A stretch of DNA of 64,000 nucleotides from an uncultured Lentibacter sp. (GTDB lineage Bacteria; Pseudomonadota; Alphaproteobacteria; Rhodobacterales; Rhodobacteraceae), in the NCBI GenBank assembly GCA_947497495.1, contig CANMGT010000012.1, positions 1 to 64,000 on the forward strand, given 5' to 3'. Below are positions 25,172 to 34,086 of the stretch, piece after piece; position 1 is the stretch's first letter; every line of letters begins with the position of its first letter. Made by a program: the position numbers and the translations under genes. The notes beneath the pieces are model-generated. The model made no database searches. It was not told the DNA's origin and was given only the letters and a program-made list of their open reading frames with translations.

Positions 25172-26476
25172 ATGGCAGACCTAACAACCACGTTCATCGG
25201 CATCACCTCGCCAAACCCGTTCTGGCTGGCCTCCGCGCCGCCGACGGACAAGGAATACAATGTGCGCCGCGCTTTTGAAGCGGGCTGGGGCGGCGTTGTC
25301 TGGAAGACGCTCGGCTCGGAAGGGCCGCCCGTTGTCAACGTAAACGGCCCGCGCTACGGCGTTGTGCATGGCGCAGACCGCCGCGTGCTGGGGCTGAACA
25401 ATATCGAGCTGATCACCGACCGCGATCTTTATCAGAACCTTGAAGAAATCAAACGCGTGAAGGCTGACTACCCCGATCGGGCCATCATCGTCTCGCTCAT
25501 GGTGCCCTGTGAGGAAGACGCGTGGAAAGCTATCCTGCCGCTTGTCGAAGACACAGGCGCAGACGGGATCGAGCTGAACTTCGGCTGCCCCCACGGCATG
25601 GCCGAACGCGGCATGGGCTCGGCTGTCGGGCAGGTGCCGGAGTATATCGAAATGGTCACCAAATGGTGCAAGCAGTATTACTCCAAACCGGTGATCGTGA
25701 AGCTCACGCCCAACATCACCGACATTCGCGCCCCTGCAGCCGCCGCCATGCGCGGCGGGGCGGATGCTGTCTCGCTGATCAACACCATCAACTCGATCAT
25801 CTCGGTTGATCTTGACGCCATGGCACCCGAACCAACGATCGACGGCAAAGGCACCCACGGCGGCTATTGCGGCCCCGCGGTAAAGCCCATCGCGATGAAC
25901 ATGGTGGCCGAAATCGCCCGCAATCCCGAAACGGCCAGCCTGCCGATTTCGGGCATCGGCGGCATCACCACATGGCGCGATGCCGCAGAGTTTATCGCCC
26001 TTGGGTGCGGTAACGTGCAGGTCTGCACCGCGGCGATGACCTATGGTTTCAAAGTCGTGCAAGAGATGATCAGCGGGCTGAGCCAATGGATGGACGAGAA
26101 GGGGCACACCTCGGTTGATGACTTCGTGCGCATGGCCGTTCCCAATGTCACAGACTGGCAGTATCTCAACCTCAACTACGTCGCGAAAGCCTCGATCAGC
26201 CAGGATGATTGTATCAGCTGTGGCCGCTGCTTTGCCGCCTGCGAAGACACTTCGCACCAAGCGATCCTGATGTCGGACGATCGCGTGTTTACAGTGAATG
26301 ACGCCGAATGTGTCGCCTGTAACCTCTGCGTTGAAGTCTGCCCCGTTGAGAACTGCATCACCATGGTGCCACAGGCTGCGGGCACGGTGGACGCGCGCAC
26401 TGGCGAGGTTGTGAAAGAACAGCACGGCGACTGGACAACACACCCCAACAACCCCGGTGCCGTTGCCGCAGAGTAG
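25172..26476 (+). CDS. preA: NAD-dependent dihydropyrimidine dehydrogenase, subunit PreA
   Basis: A 434-aa catalytic subunit with an FMN-binding dihydroorotate-dehydrogenase-like barrel and the active-site strand NFGCPHGMAERGMGSAVG. A C-terminal ferredoxin domain has two cysteine sets, CISCGRCFAAC and CVACNLCVEVC, for two [4Fe-4S] clusters. Pyrimidine contacts of the family (LINTINSI) are present. With PreT it performs the first step of reductive pyrimidine breakdown. GAGGG lies upstream of the ATG. Confidence 0.94.
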   Translation: MADLTTTFIGITSPNPFWLASAPPTDKEYNVRRAFEAGWGGVVWKTLGSEGPPVVNVNGPRYGVVHGADRRVLGLNNIELITDRDLYQNLEEIKRVKADYPDRAIIVSLMVPCEEDAWKAILPLVEDTGADGIELNFGCPHGMAERGMGSAVGQVPEYIEMVTKWCKQYYSKPVIVKLTPNITDIRAPAAAAMRGGADAVSLINTINSIISVDLDAMAPEPTIDGKGTHGGYCGPAVKPIAMNMVAEIARNPETASLPISGIGGITTWRDAAEFIALGCGNVQVCTAAMTYGFKVVQEMISGLSQWMDEKGHTSVDDFVRMAVPNVTDWQYLNLNYVAKASISQDDCISCGRCFAACEDTSHQAILMSDDRVFTVNDAECVACNLCVEVCPVENCITMVPQAAGTVDARTGEVVKEQHGDWTTHPNNPGAVAAE

Positions 26477-26482
26477 GCCCGC

Positions 26483-27364
26483 GTGAGGCGCGAGGCTATC
26501 GGCCATCTGGCCATGACGGGCTTCGCGGCGCTTGTCGCGGGCTCGTTCGCTCTTGGGGCTTTGGTCGGCGAGCAGCTCTCGCCGCTGGTGGTCACCGCGG
26601 CGCGCTTTGCCCTCACCGCTGCGCTGATGGGCGCGTTGTCCTGGTCGGTTTTAATGCACAGCCGAGAGGTGTTTCGCGCGCCGTGGCGCTACCTGCTGAT
26701 GGGGGCCAGCCCCGCGCTTTACTTTATCCTGATGTTTGAAGCGCTCAAAACCGCACCAGCTGTCTCGCTCTCGGTTCTGTTTACGTTGACGCCGCTGGTG
26801 ACGGGCGTGTTTGGCTATGTTTTGCTTGGCCAAACGGTCTCGCGGCGCGTGCTGCTCGCGTTGCTGATCGGCGCACTCGGGGCTGTCTGGGTGATCTTCC
26901 GGGGTGATATGGCGCAGCTTCTGGCGTTTCAGATTGGCCGTGGCGAGCTGATCTTTCTGGTCGGGATGACGGGTTACGCTCTCTACGCGCCCTTGGTTCG
27001 CAAGTTCAAACGGGACGAGCCGCCAGTCGCATTTACCTTTGCGATCACCCTCGGCGCGCTGGCTGTGACACTGCCCTTCGCTGCGCGCGACCTAGTGCAA
27101 ACCGACTATAGCCTAGTGCCGCTGCATGTCTGGGCCGTGGTGCTTTATCTGGCCGTCTTTGCCAGTGCTGCGACGTTCTCGCTGATCCAGTTCGCGGCCC
27201 TGCGGTTGCCCTCGGTCAAAGTCATGGCGCACACCTATCTGATCCCGAGTTGGGTCATCCTCTGGCAGTTGGCAATGGGCCAAGGCGCCCCGACAGCGAC
27301 CGATCTGATAGGCGTTTCCCTGACAATCGCAGCCCTCGCGCTTCTGCTCAAGACGCAGGATTGA
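26483..27364 (+). CDS. DMT/EamA-family transporter
   Basis: A 293-aa protein with about ten hydrophobic helices and the two-repeat EamA layout (FALTAALMGALSW, LFTLTPLVTGVFGYVLLGQT). It begins at GTG 6 bp after preA, so it belongs to the pre operon. Family members export or import metabolites. Here it could move a pyrimidine-derived product such as an amino acid, which is inference. Its 3' end overlaps the convergent TetR gene by 17 bp. Confidence 0.85.
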   Translation: MRREAIGHLAMTGFAALVAGSFALGALVGEQLSPLVVTAARFALTAALMGALSWSVLMHSREVFRAPWRYLLMGASPALYFILMFEALKTAPAVSLSVLFTLTPLVTGVFGYVLLGQTVSRRVLLALLIGALGAVWVIFRGDMAQLLAFQIGRGELIFLVGMTGYALYAPLVRKFKRDEPPVAFTFAITLGALAVTLPFAARDLVQTDYSLVPLHVWAVVLYLAVFASAATFSLIQFAALRLPSVKVMAHTYLIPSWVILWQLAMGQGAPTATDLIGVSLTIAALALLLKTQD

Positions 27365-27983
27365 GCAGCTTGCGATACATGTTGTCCAGAAACGGGCCAG
27401 CGGTTTCAAACGGGTTCGCCCCCTCTGCCTCATCGCCCAGCACGGTGCGCACCTGAATGTCAAAGTCAGCGTAATGCTGTGTCGTCGCCCAAATCGAGAA
27501 AAACAGATGATAGGGATCAACTGCGGCAATCTTGCCAGCCTTGATCCACTCAGAAACGACGCGCGCCTTTTCGGACGTCAGCGCTTTCAGTTCGCCCTGA
27601 ATTTCGCCCAGAATATGCGGCGCACCTTGCAAAACCTCGTTGGCAAACAGCTTGCTTTCGCGTGGGAACTCCTGCGCCATCTTGAGCTTCTGCGCGACAT
27701 AGCCGCAGATTTCCTCAATCGGATCACCGGCTTCGTCAATGCCGTGCAAGGGCGCCAGCCATGTCTGCAAAAGCTCGGCCAGAAGGGCCTTGTGAATGGC
27801 TTCCTTACTGTCAAAGTAATACAGGATATTGGGCTTTGAGAGGCTCGCGCGCTCGGCGATCATATCAAGGGTCGAGCCGCGAAACCCGCGTTCGGAGAAC
27901 ACATCAAGCGCCGCCTCAAGGATAGAACGTGTCTTCTCGCGCTGGATGCGCGTCGGCTTCTTTGTCGTCTGTGATCGGGCCAT
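27348..27983 (-). CDS. TetR-family regulator, RutR-like (first copy)
   Basis: A 211-aa repressor with an N-terminal TetR helix-turn-helix (ALDVFSERGFRGSTLDMIAE ... LSKPNILYYFDSKE) and the RutR/YcdC C-terminal domain (DPYHLFFSIWATTQHYADFD). In E. coli RutR senses uracil and thymine. It follows the second RutR-like gene by 23 bp on the same strand, so the two are likely co-expressed and may differ in ligand or target. Confidence 0.87.
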   Translation of the reverse strand: MARSQTTKKPTRIQREKTRSILEAALDVFSERGFRGSTLDMIAERASLSKPNILYYFDSKEAIHKALLAELLQTWLAPLHGIDEAGDPIEEICGYVAQKLKMAQEFPRESKLFANEVLQGAPHILGEIQGELKALTSEKARVVSEWIKAGKIAAVDPYHLFFSIWATTQHYADFDIQVRTVLGDEAEGANPFETAGPFLDNMYRKLLNPAS

Positions 27984-28006
27984 ATCGGGCGAGGCTACCT
28001 TCTGCG

Positions 28007-28645
28007 CTAATCGGGCGAAAGACCAACGCCTCTCAGTATGATGGTTTTAACTGAAAGCTTGGCGGCTTGCCATTGTTCATCGCTCAAAGGCTTGGAACCA
28101 TTGAGCGTTTCGATCTGATGGCCAAAGTCGGCGTAGTGCTGTGTCGTTGACCAGATCATGTAAAGCAGATGCGCGGGGTCTATCTGGTCCATCTCGCCAT
28201 TGGCGATCCAGCGCTCGATATGCTTGCCCCGATCGGTTGACCACTCAAGCAGAGGGCCTTCCAGATAGTCCTGAATGATCGGTGCACCATGCAGGATCTC
28301 GGCGGCCCAAACGCGCGAGCCGTTCGGGTGCGAGCGCGCCAGATCCATCTTGATGTCGATATAGCGGCTCAAGGCTTCACGCGGCCCAAGCTCGGTATCA
28401 AACGCCGAAGCGGCTTCCATCCAGATGTCAAAAATGTTGTAGACAACGCGACGGTAAAGCTCTTCCTTGGTTTTGAAGTAATAGTGGACATTGGCCTTGG
28501 GCAGCCCCGCAACATCCGCAATCAGCTGCGTTGTCGCTCCGGCGAATCCGGCTTCGGCAAAAACTTTTTCCGCTGCCTCCAAAATAGCCTTTTGGTTTTG
28601 CGAGCGCTTAGAGATTTTGCGAAACGCGATTGGGTCTGCTGACAA
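28007..28645 (-). CDS. TetR-family regulator, RutR-like (second copy)
   Basis: A 212-aa paralogue of the neighbouring regulator: HTH QLIADVAGLPKANVHYYFKTK and the same C-terminal motif DPAHLLYMIWSTTQHYADFG. It is the promoter-proximal gene of the pair and is divergent from the ureidopropionase-dihydropyrimidinase-ABC operon, with two RutR-like palindromes in the shared promoter. It probably controls itself and that operon. Confidence 0.87.
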   Translation of the reverse strand: MSADPIAFRKISKRSQNQKAILEAAEKVFAEAGFAGATTQLIADVAGLPKANVHYYFKTKEELYRRVVYNIFDIWMEAASAFDTELGPREALSRYIDIKMDLARSHPNGSRVWAAEILHGAPIIQDYLEGPLLEWSTDRGKHIERWIANGEMDQIDPAHLLYMIWSTTQHYADFGHQIETLNGSKPLSDEQWQAAKLSVKTIILRGVGLSPD

Positions 28646-28666
28646 GGCCGCTCCTCCAGAAAAAAC

Positions 28667-28711
28667 TTGACCGTTCAGTCAGGTCGCTACAATACTTGAC
28701 CATATAGTCAA
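28667..28711. promoter_or_regulatory. two RutR-like operators in the divergent promoter
   Basis: TTGACCGTTCAGTCAG (28667-28682) and TTGACCATATAGTCAA (28696-28711) are repeated near-palindromes with 29-bp centre-to-centre spacing. The second closely follows the RutR consensus TTGACCANNTGGTCAA. They lie between the second TetR gene and the ureidopropionase gene, where they could switch both off. Confidence 0.65.
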
Positions 28712-28748
28712 AAAATATTCCGTCAAGGAATGTCCATGGGGGTGGAAA

Positions 28749-29999
28749 ATGCCGACACTAAACTCAAACCTGCGCATCAACGGTGAACGTCTTTGGGACA
28801 GCCTGATGGAAATGGCCAAGATCGGCCCCGGCGTGGCGGGCGGCAACAACCGCCAGACTTTGACAGACGAAGACGGCGAAGGCCGCGCCTTGTTTCAGGC
28901 CTGGTGCGAGGCCGCGGGCTGCACCATGGGGCTTGATACGATGGGCAACATGTTTGCCACTTGGGGCGGCACAGACCCTGATGCGCTGCCAGTTTATGTC
29001 GGCTCACACCTCGACACGCAACCAACGGGCGGCAAGTATGACGGTGTCTTGGGCGTGCTCGGCGGACTGGAAATTCTGCGCACGCTCAATGACCTAGGCA
29101 TCAAAACCAAACACCCCATTGTCGTCACCAACTGGACAAACGAGGAGGGCACCCGCTATGCGCCGGCGATGCTGTCATCAGGCGTGTTTGCGGGCATTCA
29201 CACGCAAGACTGGGCTTACGAGCGCGTCGACGCGGACGGGTTGAAGTTTGGCGATGAGCTGGCGCGCATCGGTTGGCGCGGCGAGGAAGAAGTCGGCACG
29301 CGCAAGATGCACGCCATGTTTGAGTTGCACATAGAGCAGGGGCCGATTTTGGAAGCCGAGGGCAAAGACATCGGCGTTGTCACCCACGGCCAAGGGCTTT
29401 CGTGGACGCAAGTCAAGATCACCGGCAAGGACAGCCACACCGGCTCTACGCCGATGCCGATGCGCAAAAACGCAGGCCTCGGCATGGCGCGGGTTTTGGA
29501 AAAGGTTGACGAGATCGCATGGAGCCACGCGCCCCACGCTGTGGGGGCTGCGGGCCATATCGACGTCTACCCCAACTCGCGCAACGTGATCCCCGGCAAG
29601 GTGGTGTTCACGGTTGATTTCCGCTCGCCAGACCTGAGCGTCATTGAAGACATGGAGGCGCGTTTGAAGGTGGAAGGCCAGAAGATCGCCGATGAGATGG
29701 GGTTGGAAATCGAGTTTGAAAAAGTCGGCGGGTTTGATCCGGTGACGTTTGATGAGGGCTGTGTCACCGCTGTGCGCAACGCCGCCGAGCGCATGGGCTA
29801 TAGCCACATGAACCTGATCTCGGGCGCTGGCCACGACGCCTGCTGGATCAACCGCGTGGCGCCCACTGCCATGGTCATGTGCCCCTGCGTTGACGGACTT
29901 TCCCACAACGAGGCCGAAGAGATTTCCAAGGAGTGGGCCACCGCTGGCGCGGATGTGCTGATGCAGGCGGTTTTGGAAACAGCGGAGATTGTGGGCTGA
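28749..29999 (+). CDS. M20-family amidohydrolase, N-carbamoyl-beta-alanine type
   Basis: A 416-aa zinc-dependent hydrolase of the hydantoinase/carbamoylase family. Metal and active-site motifs are GSHLDTQPTGGKYDGVLGVL, TNEEGTRYAPAMLSSGVFAG, HIEQGPILE and GAGHDACWI. In this locus it would carry out the third step, N-carbamoyl-beta-alanine to beta-alanine, CO2 and ammonia (beta-ureidopropionase). It starts 37 bp after a RutR-like palindrome. The relatives AllC and L-carbamoylase cannot be excluded by sequence alone, but the context is decisive. Confidence 0.9.
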   Translation: MPTLNSNLRINGERLWDSLMEMAKIGPGVAGGNNRQTLTDEDGEGRALFQAWCEAAGCTMGLDTMGNMFATWGGTDPDALPVYVGSHLDTQPTGGKYDGVLGVLGGLEILRTLNDLGIKTKHPIVVTNWTNEEGTRYAPAMLSSGVFAGIHTQDWAYERVDADGLKFGDELARIGWRGEEEVGTRKMHAMFELHIEQGPILEAEGKDIGVVTHGQGLSWTQVKITGKDSHTGSTPMPMRKNAGLGMARVLEKVDEIAWSHAPHAVGAAGHIDVYPNSRNVIPGKVVFTVDFRSPDLSVIEDMEARLKVEGQKIADEMGLEIEFEKVGGFDPVTFDEGCVTAVRNAAERMGYSHMNLISGAGHDACWINRVAPTAMVMCPCVDGLSHNEAEEISKEWATAGADVLMQAVLETAEIVG

Positions 30000-30064
30000 A
30001 GGGGGCGCTAAGTGGGGCTAGCCCCGACACATTAGACTACGTGGGGGCCAGCCCTCACACCCCC

Positions 30065-30095
30065 GGAGTATTTGGGTCAAGAAAAAGCAGAAAAG
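30065..30095 (+). repeat. dispersed intergenic repeat, copy 1
   Basis: The stretch starting GGAGTATTTGGGTCAAGAAA and continuing AAGCAGAAAAG matches a segment near 43.6 kb (GAGTATTTTTTTCAAGAAAA then AGCAAAAG). It sits behind a GC-rich block in the gap between the ureidopropionase and dihydropyrimidinase genes. Similar GC-rich plus GAGTATTT...CAAGAAAAAG sequences are frequent between roseobacter genes, as I recall. Confidence 0.55.
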
Positions 30096-30114
30096 ACGGT
30101 TTAGGGAGAATGTG

Positions 30115-31578
30115 ATGACCACGAAAGTTATCAAAGGCGGCACGGTTTGCACGGCGGATCGCAGCTACAAAGCGGATGTTCTGATCGAGGGGGAGGTGAT
30201 CAAACAGATCGGCCAAGACCTTGTTGGCGATGAATATATCGACGCGGAAGGCGCCTATGTGATCCCCGGAGGGATTGATCCGCACACCCACCTTGAGATG
30301 CCTTTCATGGGCACCACAGCTGCAGAGACGTTTGAAAGCGGCACTTGGGCGGCGGCAGTGGGCGGCACGACGATGGTTGTGGATTTCTGCTTGCCCGGCG
30401 AAGATGGCGACCTCAAGAACGCGATCAACGAATGGCACAGGAAGTCGGCACCCCAAATTTGCTCGGATGTCGGCTATCACATGGCGATCACCGGCTGGGA
30501 CGAGAGTGTCTTCAACGGTATGAAAGACGCGGTTGATATGGGCGTAAACAGCTTCAAGCACTTCATGGCCTACAAGGGCGCGCTGATGATCGAAGACGAC
30601 GAGATGTTCGCCTCCTTCAAACGCTGCGCAGAGCTGGGCGCGCTGCCGATGGTGCACGCCGAGAACGGTGATTTGGTTGCCGAGTTGCAGCAGAAATACT
30701 TCGACCAAGGCATCACCGGCCCCGAAGGCCACGCGTTTTCGCGGCCACCCGAGCTTGAGGGCGAGGCCGCCAACCGCGCGATCACGATCGCGGACACGGC
30801 GGGCGTGCCGCTCTACATCGTGCATGTTTCGTGCGAGCAGACGCACGAAGCCATCCGCCGCGCGCGCCAGAAGGGTATGCGCGTCTATGGCGAGCCGCTC
30901 ATTCAGTTTCTTACGCTCGACGAGTCAGAGTATTTCAACAAGGACTGGGACCACGCCGCGCGCCGCGTGATGAGCCCTCCGTTCCGCTCCAAAGACCACC
31001 AGGACAGCCTTTGGGCGGGCTTGCAGTCGGGTTCTTTGCAAGTGGTCGCGACAGACCATGCGGCCTTCAACACCGAGCAAAAGCGGGCCGGCCGCGATGA
31101 TTTTCGCATCATCCCCAATGGCTCGAACGGGCTGGAAGAGCGCCTCGCGGTGCTCTGGACAGAGGGGGTCGAAACAGGCCGCCTGACCAAGGAAGAATTT
31201 GTCGCGACTACCTCGACGAACGTGGCCAAGATCCTCAATATCTACCCCAAGAAGGGTGCGATTGTTGAGGGGGCGGATGCGGATATTGTCGTCTGGGATC
31301 CGTCGATCACCAAGACGATCAGCCCAAGCAACCACCACTCCGTGCTGGATTACAACGTCTTTGAAGGCTTTGAAGTGAAAGCGCAGTCTCGCTACACGCT
31401 CAGCCGTGGCGACGTGATCTGGGCTTGGGGCCAAAACAGCCAGCCAAACCCGGGCCGTGGCCGCTTCGTGCCGCGCCCTGCGTTTAGCTCGGCCCAAAAG
31501 GCCCTTAGCCAGTGGAAGGCGCTCAACTCGCCCCGCAAGATCGAGCGCAACCCCCAGAACATTCCGGCAGGTATCTAG
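30115..31578 (+). CDS. hydA: dihydropyrimidinase
   Basis: A 487-aa cyclic amidohydrolase that opens dihydrouracil to N-carbamoyl-beta-alanine. Metal ligands are in DPHTHLEMPF and the carbamylated lysine is in SFKHFMAYKG; histidines appear in MVHAENGD and YIVHVS, and the aspartate in ATDHAAF. I use the ATG at 30115 with GGGAG six bases upstream rather than the GTG one codon earlier. The stop directly abuts the ATG of the ABC ATPase, so enzyme and importer are one operon. Confidence 0.93.
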   Translation: MTTKVIKGGTVCTADRSYKADVLIEGEVIKQIGQDLVGDEYIDAEGAYVIPGGIDPHTHLEMPFMGTTAAETFESGTWAAAVGGTTMVVDFCLPGEDGDLKNAINEWHRKSAPQICSDVGYHMAITGWDESVFNGMKDAVDMGVNSFKHFMAYKGALMIEDDEMFASFKRCAELGALPMVHAENGDLVAELQQKYFDQGITGPEGHAFSRPPELEGEAANRAITIADTAGVPLYIVHVSCEQTHEAIRRARQKGMRVYGEPLIQFLTLDESEYFNKDWDHAARRVMSPPFRSKDHQDSLWAGLQSGSLQVVATDHAAFNTEQKRAGRDDFRIIPNGSNGLEERLAVLWTEGVETGRLTKEEFVATTSTNVAKILNIYPKKGAIVEGADADIVVWDPSITKTISPSNHHSVLDYNVFEGFEVKAQSRYTLSRGDVIWAWGQNSQPNPGRGRFVPRPAFSSAQKALSQWKALNSPRKIERNPQNIPAGI

Positions 31579-32358
31579 ATGAGCGACGCAGTAATTTCAG
31601 CGAAAAACCTGTCGCTGACCTTTCAGACCAACGACGGGCCAGTGCATGCGCTGAAAGATATCAACCTTGATATCAATAAGGGTGACTTTGTCAGCTTTAT
31701 CGGCCCGTCGGGCTGCGGCAAAACCACGTTTCTGCGCTGCATCGCCGACTTGGAGACGCCCACAGGCGGCAGCATCACCGTCAACGGAATGAGCGCCGCC
31801 GAGGCCCGCATGAAGCGCGCCTATGGCTATGTGTTTCAGGCGGCTGGCCTTTACCCGTGGCGCACGGTCGGCGGCAACATCCGCCTGCCGCTCGAGATCA
31901 TGGGGTATGACAAAGCCGAGCAGGCCAAGCGCGTGACAGACGTGCTTGAGCTTGTCGAGCTTTCGGGGTTTGAAAACAAGTTCCCCTGGCAGCTGTCGGG
32001 CGGCATGCAGCAACGTGCCAGCATTGCCCGCGCTCTGGCGTTTAACGCCGACATCCTGCTGATGGACGAGCCTTTCGGCGCTTTGGACGAGATCGTGCGC
32101 GACCACCTCAACGAGCAGCTCCTCAAGCTTTGGGCGCGCACCGAGAAAACCATCGGCTTTGTCACCCACTCCATTCCCGAGGCGGTGTTTCTGTCGACAA
32201 AAATTGTCGTCATGTCACCGCGCCCGGGGCGGATCGCGGATGTGATCGAAAGCACGCTGCCGCGCGAGCGAACCCTCGATATTCGCGAGAGCCAGGAGTT
32301 TATCGACATCGCGCACCGCGTGCGTGAAGGGCTGAGGGCAGGGCACGCCTATGACTAA
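31579..32358 (+). CDS. ABC transporter ATP-binding protein of the pyrimidine-locus importer
   Basis: A 259-aa ATPase of the nitrate/sulfonate/taurine (SsuB/TauB/ThiZ-like) family with Walker A GPSGCGKTTF, signature LSGGMQQR, Walker B ILLMDEP and the family-specific SIPEAVFLSTKIVVMSPRPG. It begins immediately after the hydA stop and overlaps the first permease gene by 8 bp. Together with two permeases and an NMT1/THI5-like binding protein it forms a complete importer, most probably for pyrimidines or their dihydro forms. Confidence 0.9.
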   Translation: MSDAVISAKNLSLTFQTNDGPVHALKDINLDINKGDFVSFIGPSGCGKTTFLRCIADLETPTGGSITVNGMSAAEARMKRAYGYVFQAAGLYPWRTVGGNIRLPLEIMGYDKAEQAKRVTDVLELVELSGFENKFPWQLSGGMQQRASIARALAFNADILLMDEPFGALDEIVRDHLNEQLLKLWARTEKTIGFVTHSIPEAVFLSTKIVVMSPRPGRIADVIESTLPRERTLDIRESQEFIDIAHRVREGLRAGHAYD

Positions 32359-33226
32359 GCTCTGGCACAATGCAGCGCCTGTCTTGACCATCCTCGCGCT
32401 GTTGATGGCGCTCTGGTATGGGGCCGCAGTTGCGCTCAACGCGGCTTGGGCCAAAGATAAGGCGGCCCGCGCCGACACGCTGCTGACCTTCTCCGAGCTT
32501 GTCTCTGACACGATGTCGCAAGAAAAGCCGCTGCTGCCTGCGCCCCACCAAGTGGTGAAAGAAATCTACAAGACAACCGTCCTCAAGAAGGTGACGTCCA
32601 AACGCTCGCTGATCTGGCATGGCTGGATCACGCTCTCGGCCACGCTGCTTGGCTTTGCCTTTGGCACCACGCTTGGCATCTTGCTGGCGGTTGGCATTGT
32701 TTACAGCCGCGCGATGGATATGTCGGTGATGCCTTGGGTGATCACCAGCCAGACGATCCCGATTTTGGCAGTGGCACCGATGATCATCGTGGTGCTCAAC
32801 GCGGTGGGCGTGTCGGGGCTTTTGCCCAAGGCGATCATCTCGATGTATCTGTCGTTTTTTCCGGTCGTTGTGGGCATGGTCAAAGGCCTGCGCGCGCCCG
32901 ACCAGATGCAGCTTGACCAGATGCGCACGTGGAACGCCAGCAAATCAACCTCGTTCTGGAAGCTGCGCTTGCCGCGCTCGATGCCTTACCTGTTCGCCTC
33001 CCTCAAGATCGGCATCGCCGCCTCGCTTGTCGGGGCCATTGTGGGCGAACTGCCAACAGGGGCGGTTGCCGGCCTTGGGGCGCGGCTCTTGGCAGGCAGC
33101 TACTATGGCCAGACCATCCAGATATGGAGCGCGCTGATTTGCGCGGCCATTCTTGCGGCCAGCCTTGTTGCCATCATCGGGATGATAGAGAAAGTCACAC
33201 TGCGCAAAATGGGGATGCTGCCATGA
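32351..33226 (+). CDS. ABC transporter permease 1 of the pyrimidine-locus importer
   Basis: A 291-aa inner membrane permease with a signal-anchor segment, a periplasmic stretch, and about six membrane helices in all. The EAA-like loop reads LDQMRTWNASKSTSFWKLRLP. It belongs to the SsuC/TauC/ThiX family. It overlaps the ATPase gene by 8 bp and the second permease by 4 bp (ATGA). Two different permeases suggest a heterodimeric channel, unusual in a family that often uses one. Confidence 0.88.
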   Translation: MTKLWHNAAPVLTILALLMALWYGAAVALNAAWAKDKAARADTLLTFSELVSDTMSQEKPLLPAPHQVVKEIYKTTVLKKVTSKRSLIWHGWITLSATLLGFAFGTTLGILLAVGIVYSRAMDMSVMPWVITSQTIPILAVAPMIIVVLNAVGVSGLLPKAIISMYLSFFPVVVGMVKGLRAPDQMQLDQMRTWNASKSTSFWKLRLPRSMPYLFASLKIGIAASLVGAIVGELPTGAVAGLGARLLAGSYYGQTIQIWSALICAAILAASLVAIIGMIEKVTLRKMGMLP

Positions 33227-34062
33227 GTTGGATCATCTTCGCCGTTGTTTTCTGGCTTGCCATGTGGGCGCTCAATGTGCGCTTGGCCTATGGCAAGCAA
33301 ACGCGGCTGGTGAAAGTCGTGGTGCCGGTGCTGTTTGGCGTGACCCTGCTGGTGCTCTGGGAGGGGCTCGTGCGCGGCTTTAGCGTCAGCCCGATCCTTC
33401 TGCCACCGCCCAGCATGATCGCTGCGCGCTTTGCCTCAAGCCTGCCGACGCTCTGGGAGGACTTCGTGCAAACCTTTATCAAAGGCGCGCTCACAGGCTA
33501 TATCATCGGCTGTTCCGCGGCCTTCCTCACGGCAATCGCGATTGACCGTTCCGACTTTCTCAAGCGTGGGCTCTTGCCCATCGGCAACTTCGTTGCGGCG
33601 CTTCCGATCATCGGTATGGCGCCCATTCTGGTGATGTGGTTTGGCTTTGACTGGCAGTCAAAAGCGGCTGTTGTCGTGATCATGGTGTTCTTCCCGATGC
33701 TGGTGAACACCGTCGCCGGGCTGAGCGCGAAGAACGCGATCCAGACCGACCTGATGAGCACCTACGGGGCGAGCTACTGGCAAAGCCTGTTCAAGCTCGG
33801 CTTGCCAGCGGCGATGCCGTTTATCTTTAATGGCCTCAAAATTTGCACCACGCTGGCGCTTATCGGCGCGATCGTGGCCGAGTTTTTCGGCTCGCCCATC
33901 CGCGGCATGGGCTTTCGGATCTCGACCGAAGTGGGGCGGCTTTCGCTCGACATGGTCTGGGCAGAAATAACTGTGGCGGCCCTCGCAGGGTCGGCATTCT
34001 ACGGGGTGATGGCCCTAATCGAGAAGGCCGTAACCTTCTGGCATCCATCGCAAAGAAACTAA
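33223..34062 (+). CDS. ABC transporter permease 2 of the pyrimidine-locus importer
   Basis: A 279-aa permease. The ORF track extends 98 codons upstream through the first permease in another frame; the real start is the ATG at 33223, overlapping the previous stop as ATGA. Motifs include FVQTFIKGALTGYIIGCSAA and the EAA loop DLMSTYGASYWQSLFKLGLP. It is paralogous to permease 1 at the fold level. The binding-protein gene follows after 24 bp. Confidence 0.88.
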   Translation: MSWIIFAVVFWLAMWALNVRLAYGKQTRLVKVVVPVLFGVTLLVLWEGLVRGFSVSPILLPPPSMIAARFASSLPTLWEDFVQTFIKGALTGYIIGCSAAFLTAIAIDRSDFLKRGLLPIGNFVAALPIIGMAPILVMWFGFDWQSKAAVVVIMVFFPMLVNTVAGLSAKNAIQTDLMSTYGASYWQSLFKLGLPAAMPFIFNGLKICTTLALIGAIVAEFFGSPIRGMGFRISTEVGRLSLDMVWAEITVAALAGSAFYGVMALIEKAVTFWHPSQRN

Positions 34063-34086
34063 AGCAAACCAACTAGGAGAGAAGAC

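Noticed and set aside
25181-26506. A 441-aa minus-strand ORF over preA
   Set aside because: It is a shadow frame of preA, which has unmistakable Fe-S and barrel motifs; the antisense translation has no recognisable fold and lacks a ribosome site.
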